A stretch of 13,691 nucleotides of DNA from the NCBI GenBank assembly GCA_028065725.1, contig JAPTVL010000212.1, forward strand, positions 1 to 13,691. The letters are read 5' to 3'. Every line of letters begins with the position of its first letter. Position 1 is the first letter of the stretch. Made by a program: the position numbers and the translations under genes. Origin of the DNA: Betaproteobacteria bacterium. Its GTDB lineage: Bacteria; Pseudomonadota; Gammaproteobacteria; Burkholderiales; Rhodocyclaceae. The notes beneath the pieces were generated by a model. The model was not told where the DNA came from and ran no database searches. It saw only the letters and a list, made by a program, of their open reading frames with translations. Of this stretch, positions 6,229-12,949 are shown one piece after another.

Positions 6229-9200
6229 TCAGCTGCCCATCTCCATGCCGCCGTGCTTGCGGCTGGGCGTGGTTGGCTTGGGCTGCGGAAGGTTGACCTC
6301 GATCTCCAGCCGTTCAGGGGCTCCCATCTGGACAAGGAGCTCGCGGCGGTACTGATCGCGCACGCCAGGGATTTCGAGCAGCTCACGGGCCTCGTTCCCA
6401 GCTTGCTTGGTCAGTTCATCGTGGCCGCTTATGCCGCGCTCACGCAAGGCTGTAGCCTCATTCAGCAGGGCCTGAATGTGCCGGGCGTGGCCGTCGGCCA
6501 CGCTGCCATGCAAGCCGGGTTCGCGCTCGGCGAGTTTCTGGCCTGCGCGCATGGCGGCATAAATTTCTGTTGTGCTGAGGTCGCGCGGCGGTTGCGGGCT
6601 TGGCTTGTTCTGTTGCAACTCCGTGACGGCCTGGCGGGGCGAGCGGGTCGCTTGTGGTTCGGCCCTCTCGCCCCTGGCCTGCGCGCGCAGTTCCGCAAGG
6701 ACTTTCTGTTGCCGCATCACACCTATGCCCCAGCCTGCCGCTTGCCGCAGCCGTGTCACCGCGGTACGCACCACACCTGCCTTGCGCCATTCCAGATGTT
6801 GTTTCCCATCCAGCATGCCCTTGAGCTTGCCGCTGATCGTGGGCCTGCCTTGCAGCACGACGGTTGCGCCGAGCTTACCGGCGAAGCCCTGGCGGGGCAC
6901 CACGGCGACGTGCTCACCCGTCAGGGTGGTGAAGTGATTGCGAACCTTGGCTGATTTGTTCAGGTCATAGGCCAGTGTCCAGCTTCCCATCTTGAGGTAG
7001 ATGCGACCCTTGCTGTCCCTGTCGAACGAGGCGCGGCCTTGGCGCAGCGCCTCGTCGATCTTGTCGCGGGTGGGCAGACGTGCGCCCATGCGGTGGCTGG
7101 CGAGCGCCTGACGGGCGAGCTCGGCATCGTGTTGGGCTGAGAGTGATACTGGCCGAAGGCGAGTGGGCGACGGCTCTGAGGTCGCTGCTTGCGCCACACT
7201 CTGCACAGCGAGCTTCGCGGCAACGGCGGCCTTGGCCAAGAGACCGGGCTTCGGCGGTTCGTTCTTCAGGGAATAATCCGCTGAAGTGTCCTTCAGGCGC
7301 TGGCGGGCCATGAGTTTGTCCAGATCTTCGATCTGCTCGCGGGTGCCGTGCATCTTGAAGGTTTCCCGATGCCGGCTCGCCTGGACATAGGCCATGGCCT
7401 GGTCGAGCATCTTTTCATCGACGATGGCGCGGGCGCGGTCCACGGTGACGCCCTGGGCTTTGTGGGTGGTGTAGGCGTAACCATGTTCGATGTGGGCGTA
7501 TTCAGACAGGTTGATCTCCACCACCCGCCCATCGGCCATGCCCTTGTTATCGAGGGCGACGGTCATCTTGCCATCCTCGATCTTCTGGATCGTGCCCGTC
7601 ATCCCGTTGTCGATGTGCAGGCGTTTGTCGTTCTGTGTGAACATGACCCGCTCACCCTGTGCCATGTGGCGCCAGTCGCCTGCCGCGTTTTTGAAGGCCA
7701 CATCGGGGCCGGTGATCTGGCCCGCAGCGCGGGCCATGTCTCGGGCTGTCTGGTTGACCTGAAAAGCCTCACGGCGGGTGCCGGTCATGACGATGGCTGA
7801 TTTGCCGATGGACAGGTCGGCGATGGTTTGCGCCGCCACTTCGCGCCTCGCAGCTTGCGCATCCTCGTGGGCGTGGATCATGTTCGCCTCGCGCATGGCA
7901 TCAAGGGCTTGCGCGGTGCGGCCCTCAGAGAGGTCGGTCACGATCTTGCGGTCCAACTCGGACTGCTGCCGCTGGACGGTGTTGATCTGCGCGGCTCCGC
8001 CGGCCTGGTTGATCATGGTGCGGAACGCGCCCCCGGCATCGATCGGCTGGAGCTGCCGGGGGTCACCGATGAGCTTGAGTTGCGCCCCAGATTGCTCCAC
8101 GGCCAGCATCAGGCGGGCCATTTTTCGCGAGCCGACCATGCCGGCCTCATCAACAACGATGACGGTGTTCTTGTCCAACTGCTCGGCCTCGTTTTCCAGC
8201 TTCAGCAGCAGTGCATCCAAAGTCGTGGACTCCTTGATGCCTGCGCCATCGGCAAGTCCACGCGCGGCCTTGGCCGCGATGGCCGCAGCGATGACGCGCT
8301 TGCCTTCGGCTTCCCACAGTTCACGAGCTGCGCCGACCATGCGGGACTTGCCCGCGCCCGCGACGCCCTGCACTGCGGCGTAACTGCTGGCAATGAGGTG
8401 CTTGAAAGCGCCGGCTTGCTCGGCACTCAGTTTGTGGCGGCTGCTGAGTTCGGCAAGGCGCTCGTCATCTTGCTCCAGGCGCACCGCAGCAAGTTTCCTC
8501 GCGCTATCGCCCAACCCGCGCTCGATTTCCAGCATTTCGCGGGAGGTCCAGCGAGGATCGCCGGTTTTGGTATCCACGAGCTCCACCAGCTCGCCCGCTT
8601 CGATCATGCGCTTGATATGCGCTTCGGGGGTAGCGTCCTTGTCCTGGCTGTAAACGTACCCTGCGGCGCGGAGCTGCGTGGCGGTCAGGGTCGATGCCTG
8701 GCCGAAGGCCTCGGCGGTGAACTCTTGGTCATTCCAGAGTTTCACTTCCGGGTGGCCGCTGCGAATCGCGGCAGGATCGAAGTCGTGGCGCTCCGCGGCT
8801 GCCCGCGCCCGGTTGAAAATCTCCGCGCGGTTGACTTCCCCCTTGGCCTGACGGGTATCCATTTTGAAGGCCGCACCGGCCTTGCTGTTGGCGTCTAGCC
8901 CGAGCCTTTCCAGGTACTCCGCGATTTCCTGTGAGCGGGTGGATTGCTCGCGGGTCAGCGCATCCGGCACGCCGGCAACGGCGAAGGAAGAACGGTCACG
9001 CTCGATGCTGAATCCCATCTCGCGAAGCGCGGCGGCGAGCTGTGCACGGTAGTACGCCCCGAGTTCCATTTTGTGGCGCGAATCAAAATCCACGGTCTTG
9101 CCGTTCGCGGCAAGATTGGGGGTAATCGCATGGGTGTGGAGCTGGGCATCGCCATTGCGCGAACTGCTGTGTTCAAAAGTTGCCGCCAGCAGCTCGCCAT

Positions 9201-9636
9201 GGGGGATTTTCTCGATACCGCCGTGCCCTGTGCGCTGGACAAATGCGCCGATTTTTTCCGCATGCGCGATGGCGGCTTCGACGGCCTTTTGCTGCGCGGC
9301 GCTGATGGCATGGCGGGTGGCCTGGTCGGCGGTTGCCCAAATTACGGACACCGACTTCGGCGCGGAAAAAGTCAAGTCGTAGCCGGGCTTGTGCGCGGGC
9401 CCTGCATTGCGCGCCAGAGGTTTTCCGGTGGCCGGATCAAAGCCCGAAAACGCCTCGATCAGTTGCCCTTTCTGCACTTGCTGGCCGTCCAGATTCAGCG
9501 CCTGCGCGAACTTGCCAACCCACTTGCCAGGCGGCTCACCGCCGGTGGTGTAGTAGTCCTCGCGAGCGAGGTCTTCGTAGTACTGCGCGGCTCCTGCAGC
9601 GTCGGCTCCGGCGCCGATCGAGTGAAAGCTAAGCAT
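6229..9636 (-). CDS. MobF-family conjugative relaxase/helicase (TrwC/TraI-like)
   Basis: This 1135-residue protein nicks oriT, stays covalently bound to the 5' end and unwinds the transferred strand. The N-terminal relaxase domain has two Tyr pairs (YY at 19-20 and 28-29) like TrwC. Its three-His metal site is H156 with the LHTH pair H167/H169. The SF1 helicase follows: Walker A GVAGAGKS 424-431, Walker B VIVVDEAGM 492-500, GDPRQLQP 524-531, and motif VI region YTTHKAQGVT 721-730 with ASRHRE 753-758. Residues after about 800 form an extra Lys/Gln/Ala-rich tail. Length and order match R388 TrwC (about 970 residues) with a longer C-terminus. The ATG has GGAG inside the end of the upstream gene, whose stop is 3 nt before. 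All key residues are present, so it looks active. Confidence 0.96.
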   Translation of the reverse strand: MLSFHSIGAGADAAGAAQYYEDLAREDYYTTGGEPPGKWVGKFAQALNLDGQQVQKGQLIEAFSGFDPATGKPLARNAGPAHKPGYDLTFSAPKSVSVIWATADQATRHAISAAQQKAVEAAIAHAEKIGAFVQRTGHGGIEKIPHGELLAATFEHSSSRNGDAQLHTHAITPNLAANGKTVDFDSRHKMELGAYYRAQLAAALREMGFSIERDRSSFAVAGVPDALTREQSTRSQEIAEYLERLGLDANSKAGAAFKMDTRQAKGEVNRAEIFNRARAAAERHDFDPAAIRSGHPEVKLWNDQEFTAEAFGQASTLTATQLRAAGYVYSQDKDATPEAHIKRMIEAGELVELVDTKTGDPRWTSREMLEIERGLGDSARKLAAVRLEQDDERLAELSSRHKLSAEQAGAFKHLIASSYAAVQGVAGAGKSRMVGAARELWEAEGKRVIAAAIAAKAARGLADGAGIKESTTLDALLLKLENEAEQLDKNTVIVVDEAGMVGSRKMARLMLAVEQSGAQLKLIGDPRQLQPIDAGGAFRTMINQAGGAAQINTVQRQQSELDRKIVTDLSEGRTAQALDAMREANMIHAHEDAQAARREVAAQTIADLSIGKSAIVMTGTRREAFQVNQTARDMARAAGQITGPDVAFKNAAGDWRHMAQGERVMFTQNDKRLHIDNGMTGTIQKIEDGKMTVALDNKGMADGRVVEINLSEYAHIEHGYAYTTHKAQGVTVDRARAIVDEKMLDQAMAYVQASRHRETFKMHGTREQIEDLDKLMARQRLKDTSADYSLKNEPPKPGLLAKAAVAAKLAVQSVAQAATSEPSPTRLRPVSLSAQHDAELARQALASHRMGARLPTRDKIDEALRQGRASFDRDSKGRIYLKMGSWTLAYDLNKSAKVRNHFTTLTGEHVAVVPRQGFAGKLGATVVLQGRPTISGKLKGMLDGKQHLEWRKAGVVRTAVTRLRQAAGWGIGVMRQQKVLAELRAQARGERAEPQATRSPRQAVTELQQNKPSPQPPRDLSTTEIYAAMRAGQKLAEREPGLHGSVADGHARHIQALLNEATALRERGISGHDELTKQAGNEARELLEIPGVRDQYRRELLVQMGAPERLEIEVNLPQPKPTTPSRKHGGMEMGS

Positions 9637-9639
9637 GGC

Positions 9640-9882
9640 TTACTCCTGCGAAGGGATGGCGAGACCGGCGGTCTGTGCCGTCGTTTTCTGCGGCGATTCC
9701 AGCAGGGCACGCAGGCGCTCGGGTGTGAGGTTTTGAGAGCGAATCAGGGTCAACAAGGCGCGGTCCTGAGCGTCCTTTTCGGCGCGTTGCAAAGCGGCGA
9801 TGCGAGCGTCGATCTTGCGGATTTGCTCGGCGAGCGCCGCTCGCTTGGCTTGAAGTTTTTGCGTTGCGCTGGTTTCAGTCAT
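9640..9882 (-). CDS. Small coiled-coil protein preceding the relaxase
   Basis: An 80-residue protein, mostly one amphipathic helix (about residues 8-48: KLQAKRAALAEQIRKIDARI, then ALQRAEKDAQDRALLTLIRS), then LTPERLRALLESP and a Thr/Ala-rich end. It may be a mobilisation accessory protein, given size, charge pattern and position one gene upstream of the relaxase, but no family is certain. The ATG at 9882 is chosen over upstream in-frame starts because those overlap the E hairpin region; its Shine-Dalgarno is weak (AAGAGA). Leader copy E and a GC hairpin precede it. Translation is probably coupled to the relaxase, which starts 3 nt past its TAA. Confidence 0.72.
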   Translation of the reverse strand: MTETSATQKLQAKRAALAEQIRKIDARIAALQRAEKDAQDRALLTLIRSQNLTPERLRALLESPQKTTAQTAGLAIPSQE

Positions 9883-9905
9883 GGCGAGTTCTCTTCTGGA
9901 TAATC

Positions 9906-9922
9906 GCGGGGACGGCCCCCGC
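9906..9922 (-). repeat. GC-rich hairpin between leader copy E and coiled-coil gene
   Basis: Perfect 6-bp stem GCGGGG/CCCCGC with a 5-nt loop, 4 nt after leader copy E and 23 nt before the ATG at 9882. No U-tract. Confidence 0.7.
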
Positions 9923-9926
9923 ATGG

Positions 9927-9947
9927 GTATTCACACAGATGCGAAAT
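9927..9947 (-). promoter_or_regulatory. Leader element copy E (after RHH gene stop)
   Basis: It begins 1 nt after the TGA of the RHH gene. It carries a base change that turns the inner stem CGC/GCG into CGC/GUG, replacing a G-C by a G-U pair. That keeps the fold and is mild support for an RNA structure. Confidence 0.7.
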
Positions 9948-9948
9948 C

Positions 9949-10446
9949 TCAAACGGGATTGGTCGGCCAAGATTCGGGCGACATGCCCTTGGGCAGGCGT
10001 CCGAACAGGCGCACGGGCGTGGCCTGCGGCCACTGGCCGTAGGTCTTCCAATACGCACGAGCAACGTGCAAAAGTTGCTCGGCCTCGGAGCTGCCCGGGA
10101 TGGCTTCTTCGGGCGGAAGTTCAGCGAGGTAGCGGGCACGGAATTCCGAAAAACTTGGCTGGCGAAACTGCTCGCGCAGGTGCTCGATCAGCGTCACGAA
10201 TGCCGCTTCTTGTTCAGCCAATGCCACCTCAACCAGGCCCATTCGCTCGGCAATCTCGGCGTGTTCGGCGGTAGGTTGCGCGGAGCCTTGAGCGCTGGTC
10301 ATGTCCTCCGATTTCTCAGGTTTGGTGGCGACCAACAGCATCCTGGCGTAGGCCGTCTTGGTCATGCCAAGCCCGCGTGCCTGCTGGTCCAGAATGGACA
10401 GTTCTACGGGCGAAAGGCGAATCTGAAAGGGGGTTGTTTTGCTCAT
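9949..10446 (-). CDS. Ribbon-helix-helix oriT accessory/regulatory protein (TrwA-like role)
   Basis: A 165-residue protein. Residues 5-40 (PFQIRLSPVELSILDQQARG, then MTKTAYARMLLVA) match an RHH (CopG/Arc-type) fold: one strand then two helices. Such proteins bind repeats at oriT as dimers, stimulate the relaxase and repress their own operon; R388 TrwA is the model. The middle, 60-100, is a long helix. The C-terminal part, 110-165, is rich in Trp, Pro and aromatic residues (YWKTYGQWP) and is not familiar. The start has GGAG/AAGG 5-10 nt upstream. The gene starts just beside the TGTAGTGC repeats and candidate oriT and is the first gene of the relaxase unit. The role is inferred from domain and position. 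Confidence 0.83.
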   Translation of the reverse strand: MSKTTPFQIRLSPVELSILDQQARGLGMTKTAYARMLLVATKPEKSEDMTSAQGSAQPTAEHAEIAERMGLVEVALAEQEAAFVTLIEHLREQFRQPSFSEFRARYLAELPPEEAIPGSSEAEQLLHVARAYWKTYGQWPQATPVRLFGRLPKGMSPESWPTNPV

Positions 10447-10465
10447 GGACCTTCTCCGAATGGCT

Positions 10466-10552
10466 GCACTACAGCGAAAAGCCTTGTGCTGTATGGATTT
10501 GCGGGGATTTCGCGGTGTCGTTGCACTACATCGGCACTACACGGTGTAGTGC
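10466..10552. repeat. Four TGTAGTGC octamers including a 19-nt palindrome
   Basis: GCACTACA occurs on the plus strand at 10466-10473, 10523-10530 and 10534-10541. Its complement TGTAGTGC occurs at 10545-10552. The last two form the palindrome GCACTACAC-G-GTGTAGTGC. Copies at 10523 and 10534 are 11 bp apart, one helical turn. This is typical of dimeric RHH binding sites; binding by the neighbouring RHH protein is inferred. Confidence 0.85.
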
Positions 10553-10573
10553 GCTGCAAGCCAATGACGGCGC

Positions 10574-10591
10574 GGGTTTCGTGGGGTTTCG
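10574..10591 (+). repeat. GGGTTTCG direct repeats
   Basis: GGGTTTCG at 10574-10581 and 10584-10591, 10 bp apart, with a related GGGATTTCG at 10504-10512. They lie between the palindrome and the candidate nic site. They may be a second set of protein sites within oriT. Confidence 0.55.
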
Positions 10592-10597
10592 GTGTTG

Positions 10598-10627
10598 GCG
10601 CCTGCATCGCTAGGTGCGTCAGGTCTG
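10598..10627 (+). other. Candidate nic hairpin and nic site
   Basis: An imperfect hairpin (GCGCCT 10598-10603, AGGTGC 10612-10617, one G-T pair, 8-nt loop) is followed by GTCAGGTCT. AGGTGCGTCAGGTCT (10612-10626) matches the nic-proximal R388 segment AGGTGCGTATTGTCT at 12 of 15 positions, and R388 is cut just after GTCT. By analogy the nick here would lie between 10626 and 10627 on the plus strand. The R388 sequence is from memory, so the alignment should be confirmed. Confidence 0.55.
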
Positions 10628-10655
10628 TGATTAATTGCCTTTGCAGTTGGGGTGC

Positions 10656-11258
10656 TCATGCGAGGCTCAAAATCATGCTGATCGTCATGGCTCCGGCTGA
10701 AGCCAGAATCGTGAAATCGAGGGCGCTGGTCTGCGCCTTCGGCAGCACAATTCCGCTACGCACGACGACGAGGCCAAGGGTTGCGGCCATGGCTGCCGCA
10801 GCCCCTGCGAGGTGTCCTGCGGGGATCGCTTGAAGCATGCCGTAGGCAACCACGGTGAGCGCGACAAGAACCGCAAGCAGGCGGGCACCTTCGCGGCCTT
10901 GGCCGTGCCCAGCCGCAAAGAGCGCGGCGAGCGAAGCGAAGCCCGCGCCTGCCGCAATCGCCGCCTCGCGATGCGCAGGCGCTGCCTGCAAGACCCCCCA
11001 TGCAGCCGCAGGCCACAGCAGAGCAGGCGCAGCCGATTTCAGAAACTGGCCCAGCAGGCGCAGGCTGGCACCGGCCCCGCCGGTGCTGCCGCGACGTGCG
11101 CCGAGAAACAACGGCGACAGCAGTTCCAGAACTGCGAGGGTGATGGCGACCGCCGCGGCAACGGCGGGCGGCAGCACCAGGCCAAAGTATTTGTAGGCTG
11201 CTACACCGATCAGCAGCGCGAACGCAAGCCTGAAAAATGTATGGAGAAAGGCGATCAC
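10656..11258 (-). CDS. Multi-pass inner-membrane protein of the transfer module, unknown
   Basis: A 200-residue protein with about six or seven hydrophobic segments: roughly 3-25, 29-52, 75-92, 94-115, 125-145, 150-167 and 180-199. Between the second and third is a short Arg/Gly loop (GARRGSTGGAGAS). It is very Ala/Leu-rich, and I recognise no family motif. The start is GTG 11258, which overlaps the TGA of the coupling-protein gene (GTGA) and has AAGGAG 8 nt upstream inside that gene. It may assist the coupling protein or mating channel. It is the last gene before the oriT gap. Confidence 0.75.
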   Translation of the reverse strand: MIAFLHTFFRLAFALLIGVAAYKYFGLVLPPAVAAAVAITLAVLELLSPLFLGARRGSTGGAGASLRLLGQFLKSAAPALLWPAAAWGVLQAAPAHREAAIAAGAGFASLAALFAAGHGQGREGARLLAVLVALTVVAYGMLQAIPAGHLAGAAAAMAATLGLVVVRSGIVLPKAQTSALDFTILASAGAMTISMILSLA

Positions 11259-12949
11259 GGGAACACTCCTTCATGGTCTTCGTCGACGGCGGCGTCATCC
11301 TCATCCACCTGCACTGATTCACGCGGATGCGAAATTTCCGGCGTGGACTCGGGTAGCGAGAATTGCGGACCGTCGCGCCATGCCGCAGATTCGACGAACG
11401 CCTCAGCGATGCTTGGAGTGTTCGGCCCGAATTGCTGAACGGTTTTCCCAATCGTGTCCTCGATGTGGATCAGCATTTCCACGCCGTTACGAGTCTCCTG
11501 CAGGCCGAGCAGATCAGACGGATTGAGGACTTGTTGCCGATCTGGCATGGCTGACTTTCCGGGAAGAGCGCCACCGTCTGCGGTGCTCTGGTAGCGGCGG
11601 ATTTCGCGCTCGCCGATACGCTTGGACACGGCCTCTGCCGTGGCGTCCGCCGTGCGGCAATACACCTTTGTCGATTGCATCGAGATGATCGGCGCGGCCT
11701 TATCGCGCCCGACCAACGCAGTGAGTTGCGATTCATCCTGCAACGCCTTGATGACCCGGACACCCCGGCTGCGCCCAAGTTCTTCGATCCTTTGGATGGG
11801 CTCAAGCGAGGCGTTCCCGATTTGGGGAAACTCGTCCAGGATCATCCAGAAACCGGGTTCGTCCGCCGTGATTTCTGGCATGTCTGCGGACGCAATTACC
11901 GATGCGGCGACTGACAACATCGTGCCGAAAAGCGGCTCCACGACTATCTTGAAATCCGAGTTGTTGTTCAGGATCAGAAGTCGGGGGCCATGCCCTTGCA
12001 ACCAAGCTCGAATGGAAATCCGAGGGCGACTCGGGGTGTCTACGGCTGCCATCTGGGCAATCCAGCCGGTTCGCTGGACGAGCGTCGACAAGACATTTTT
12101 TTCCGCATCACTGACCTCTCCACCCACGGAAAATGACGGCATGGCAAGGGGAACCTGCGGGTCCTTGGACGCCGCCAGGCGTACCAAGTTAACGGGGTCG
12201 CCGATCAGTGACCCATACAAATCGCGCCATGTCCAGCCATGAGGCAAGTTCAGCACCAAACCGGCGAAAAGACGTCGCGCGGTCTCGTAGAAAAATGCGT
12301 TTTCGCCCTTCGCGCCGCCTTCGCCCACCACCAACCTCGCAAACTCCTGGGCGCGCGCCGGGCTGTCCATATCCGCCGATACGTCCCAGATCGCAGCGCG
12401 TTCATCCCATGGCCCGAGTAGCGCGGCACCGTTTTCAGTCCAGAGCTTCGCCGTGTAGTCGCCTTTTGTGTCGAGAAACAAAAGACGGTCACCTCGCTCG
12501 CGAGCCTGAGAGATGATGGCAGACAAGGTGACCGTCTTCCCAGCCCCGGGCAGGCCCACCAGATAGATGTGGCCGACCTCGCGCTTACGGGCCAGGTCAA
12601 CGCCACCGATGCACAGGCCACGCACTTCGCCCTTGCGCTGCGCAGCACTCATCAATTGGCGCTCGCGGTCCTGCAGGGCGCGGCGGGCGCGAGCCGGTGC
12701 CGACAGAAATTCGACACCGCGCACATGATCGATGCTGCGCTGCGTGGCGGCGAGCCACGCGCCGCCGAGCGCCCCTACCCCCGCACTGGCCAGCCCAAAC
12801 CCCATGCGCAAGGCGTCGGCGATTCCCGCCTGATGGAGGCTCAGCGCAAGGCCAGACAGCGCCGGGCTGGCGGCGGCGGTGCCTGCGATAGCCCCCGCCA
12901 TCGCGCCAATCAGGATTTCTTCGACGCGAACTTTAAGCAGAGGTGCCAT
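11255..12949 (-). CDS. Type IV coupling protein (TrwB/TraD/VirD4 family)
   Basis: A 564-residue ATPase that links the relaxosome to the type IV secretion channel and pumps DNA. Two N-terminal membrane helices lie at about 11-39 and 50-69. Walker A GLPGAGKT is at 132-139, followed by LLFLDTKGDY, which is typical of the TrwB/TraD group. Walker B FWMILDEF is at 368-375 (D372, E373), then PQIGNASLEPIQRIEELGRSRGV and the conserved QDESQL segment near 404-409. The C-terminal 30 residues are acidic (VDEDDAAVDEDHE). The ATG at 12949 has GGAG upstream and overlaps the Clp-like gene by 17 nt; an in-frame extension to 13069 lies inside that gene and is rejected. Leader copy F lies within its last codons. 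All catalytic motifs are intact. Confidence 0.94.
   Translation of the reverse strand: MAPLLKVRVEEILIGAMAGAIAGTAAASPALSGLALSLHQAGIADALRMGFGLASAGVGALGGAWLAATQRSIDHVRGVEFLSAPARARRALQDRERQLMSAAQRKGEVRGLCIGGVDLARKREVGHIYLVGLPGAGKTVTLSAIISQARERGDRLLFLDTKGDYTAKLWTENGAALLGPWDERAAIWDVSADMDSPARAQEFARLVVGEGGAKGENAFFYETARRLFAGLVLNLPHGWTWRDLYGSLIGDPVNLVRLAASKDPQVPLAMPSFSVGGEVSDAEKNVLSTLVQRTGWIAQMAAVDTPSRPRISIRAWLQGHGPRLLILNNNSDFKIVVEPLFGTMLSVAASVIASADMPEITADEPGFWMILDEFPQIGNASLEPIQRIEELGRSRGVRVIKALQDESQLTALVGRDKAAPIISMQSTKVYCRTADATAEAVSKRIGEREIRRYQSTADGGALPGKSAMPDRQQVLNPSDLLGLQETRNGVEMLIHIEDTIGKTVQQFGPNTPSIAEAFVESAAWRDGPQFSLPESTPEISHPRESVQVDEDDAAVDEDHEGVFP
11315..11335 (-). promoter_or_regulatory. Leader element copy F (inside coupling-protein coding end)
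   Basis: The only copy that lies within a coding sequence. It encodes ISHPRES of the coupling protein and sits 57 nt upstream of the membrane-protein GTG start. It keeps the full bulged hairpin with loop AUCC. The following hairpin is weaker (GACG/CGTC at 11285-11296) and 18 nt away instead of 1-4. Confidence 0.65.

Larger units (their letters stand above)
10447..10655. other. Candidate origin of transfer (oriT) and relaxase-operon control region
   Basis: A 209-nt non-coding gap between the membrane-protein stop and the RHH gene. It contains four TGTAGTGC octamers (three in one orientation, one inverted), a 19-nt perfect palindrome at 10534-10552, direct repeats of GGGTTTCG with a 10-bp period, and a hairpin followed by a sequence very like the R388 nic region. 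Position next to an RHH accessory gene and a MobF relaxase is typical for oriT. A clean sigma70 promoter for the RHH gene is not evident. Confidence 0.65.

Noticed and set aside
7828..8898. 356-codon plus-strand open frame opposite the helicase
   Set aside because: It lies wholly within the relaxase-helicase motifs on the minus strand, has no recognisable content and is an antisense shadow.
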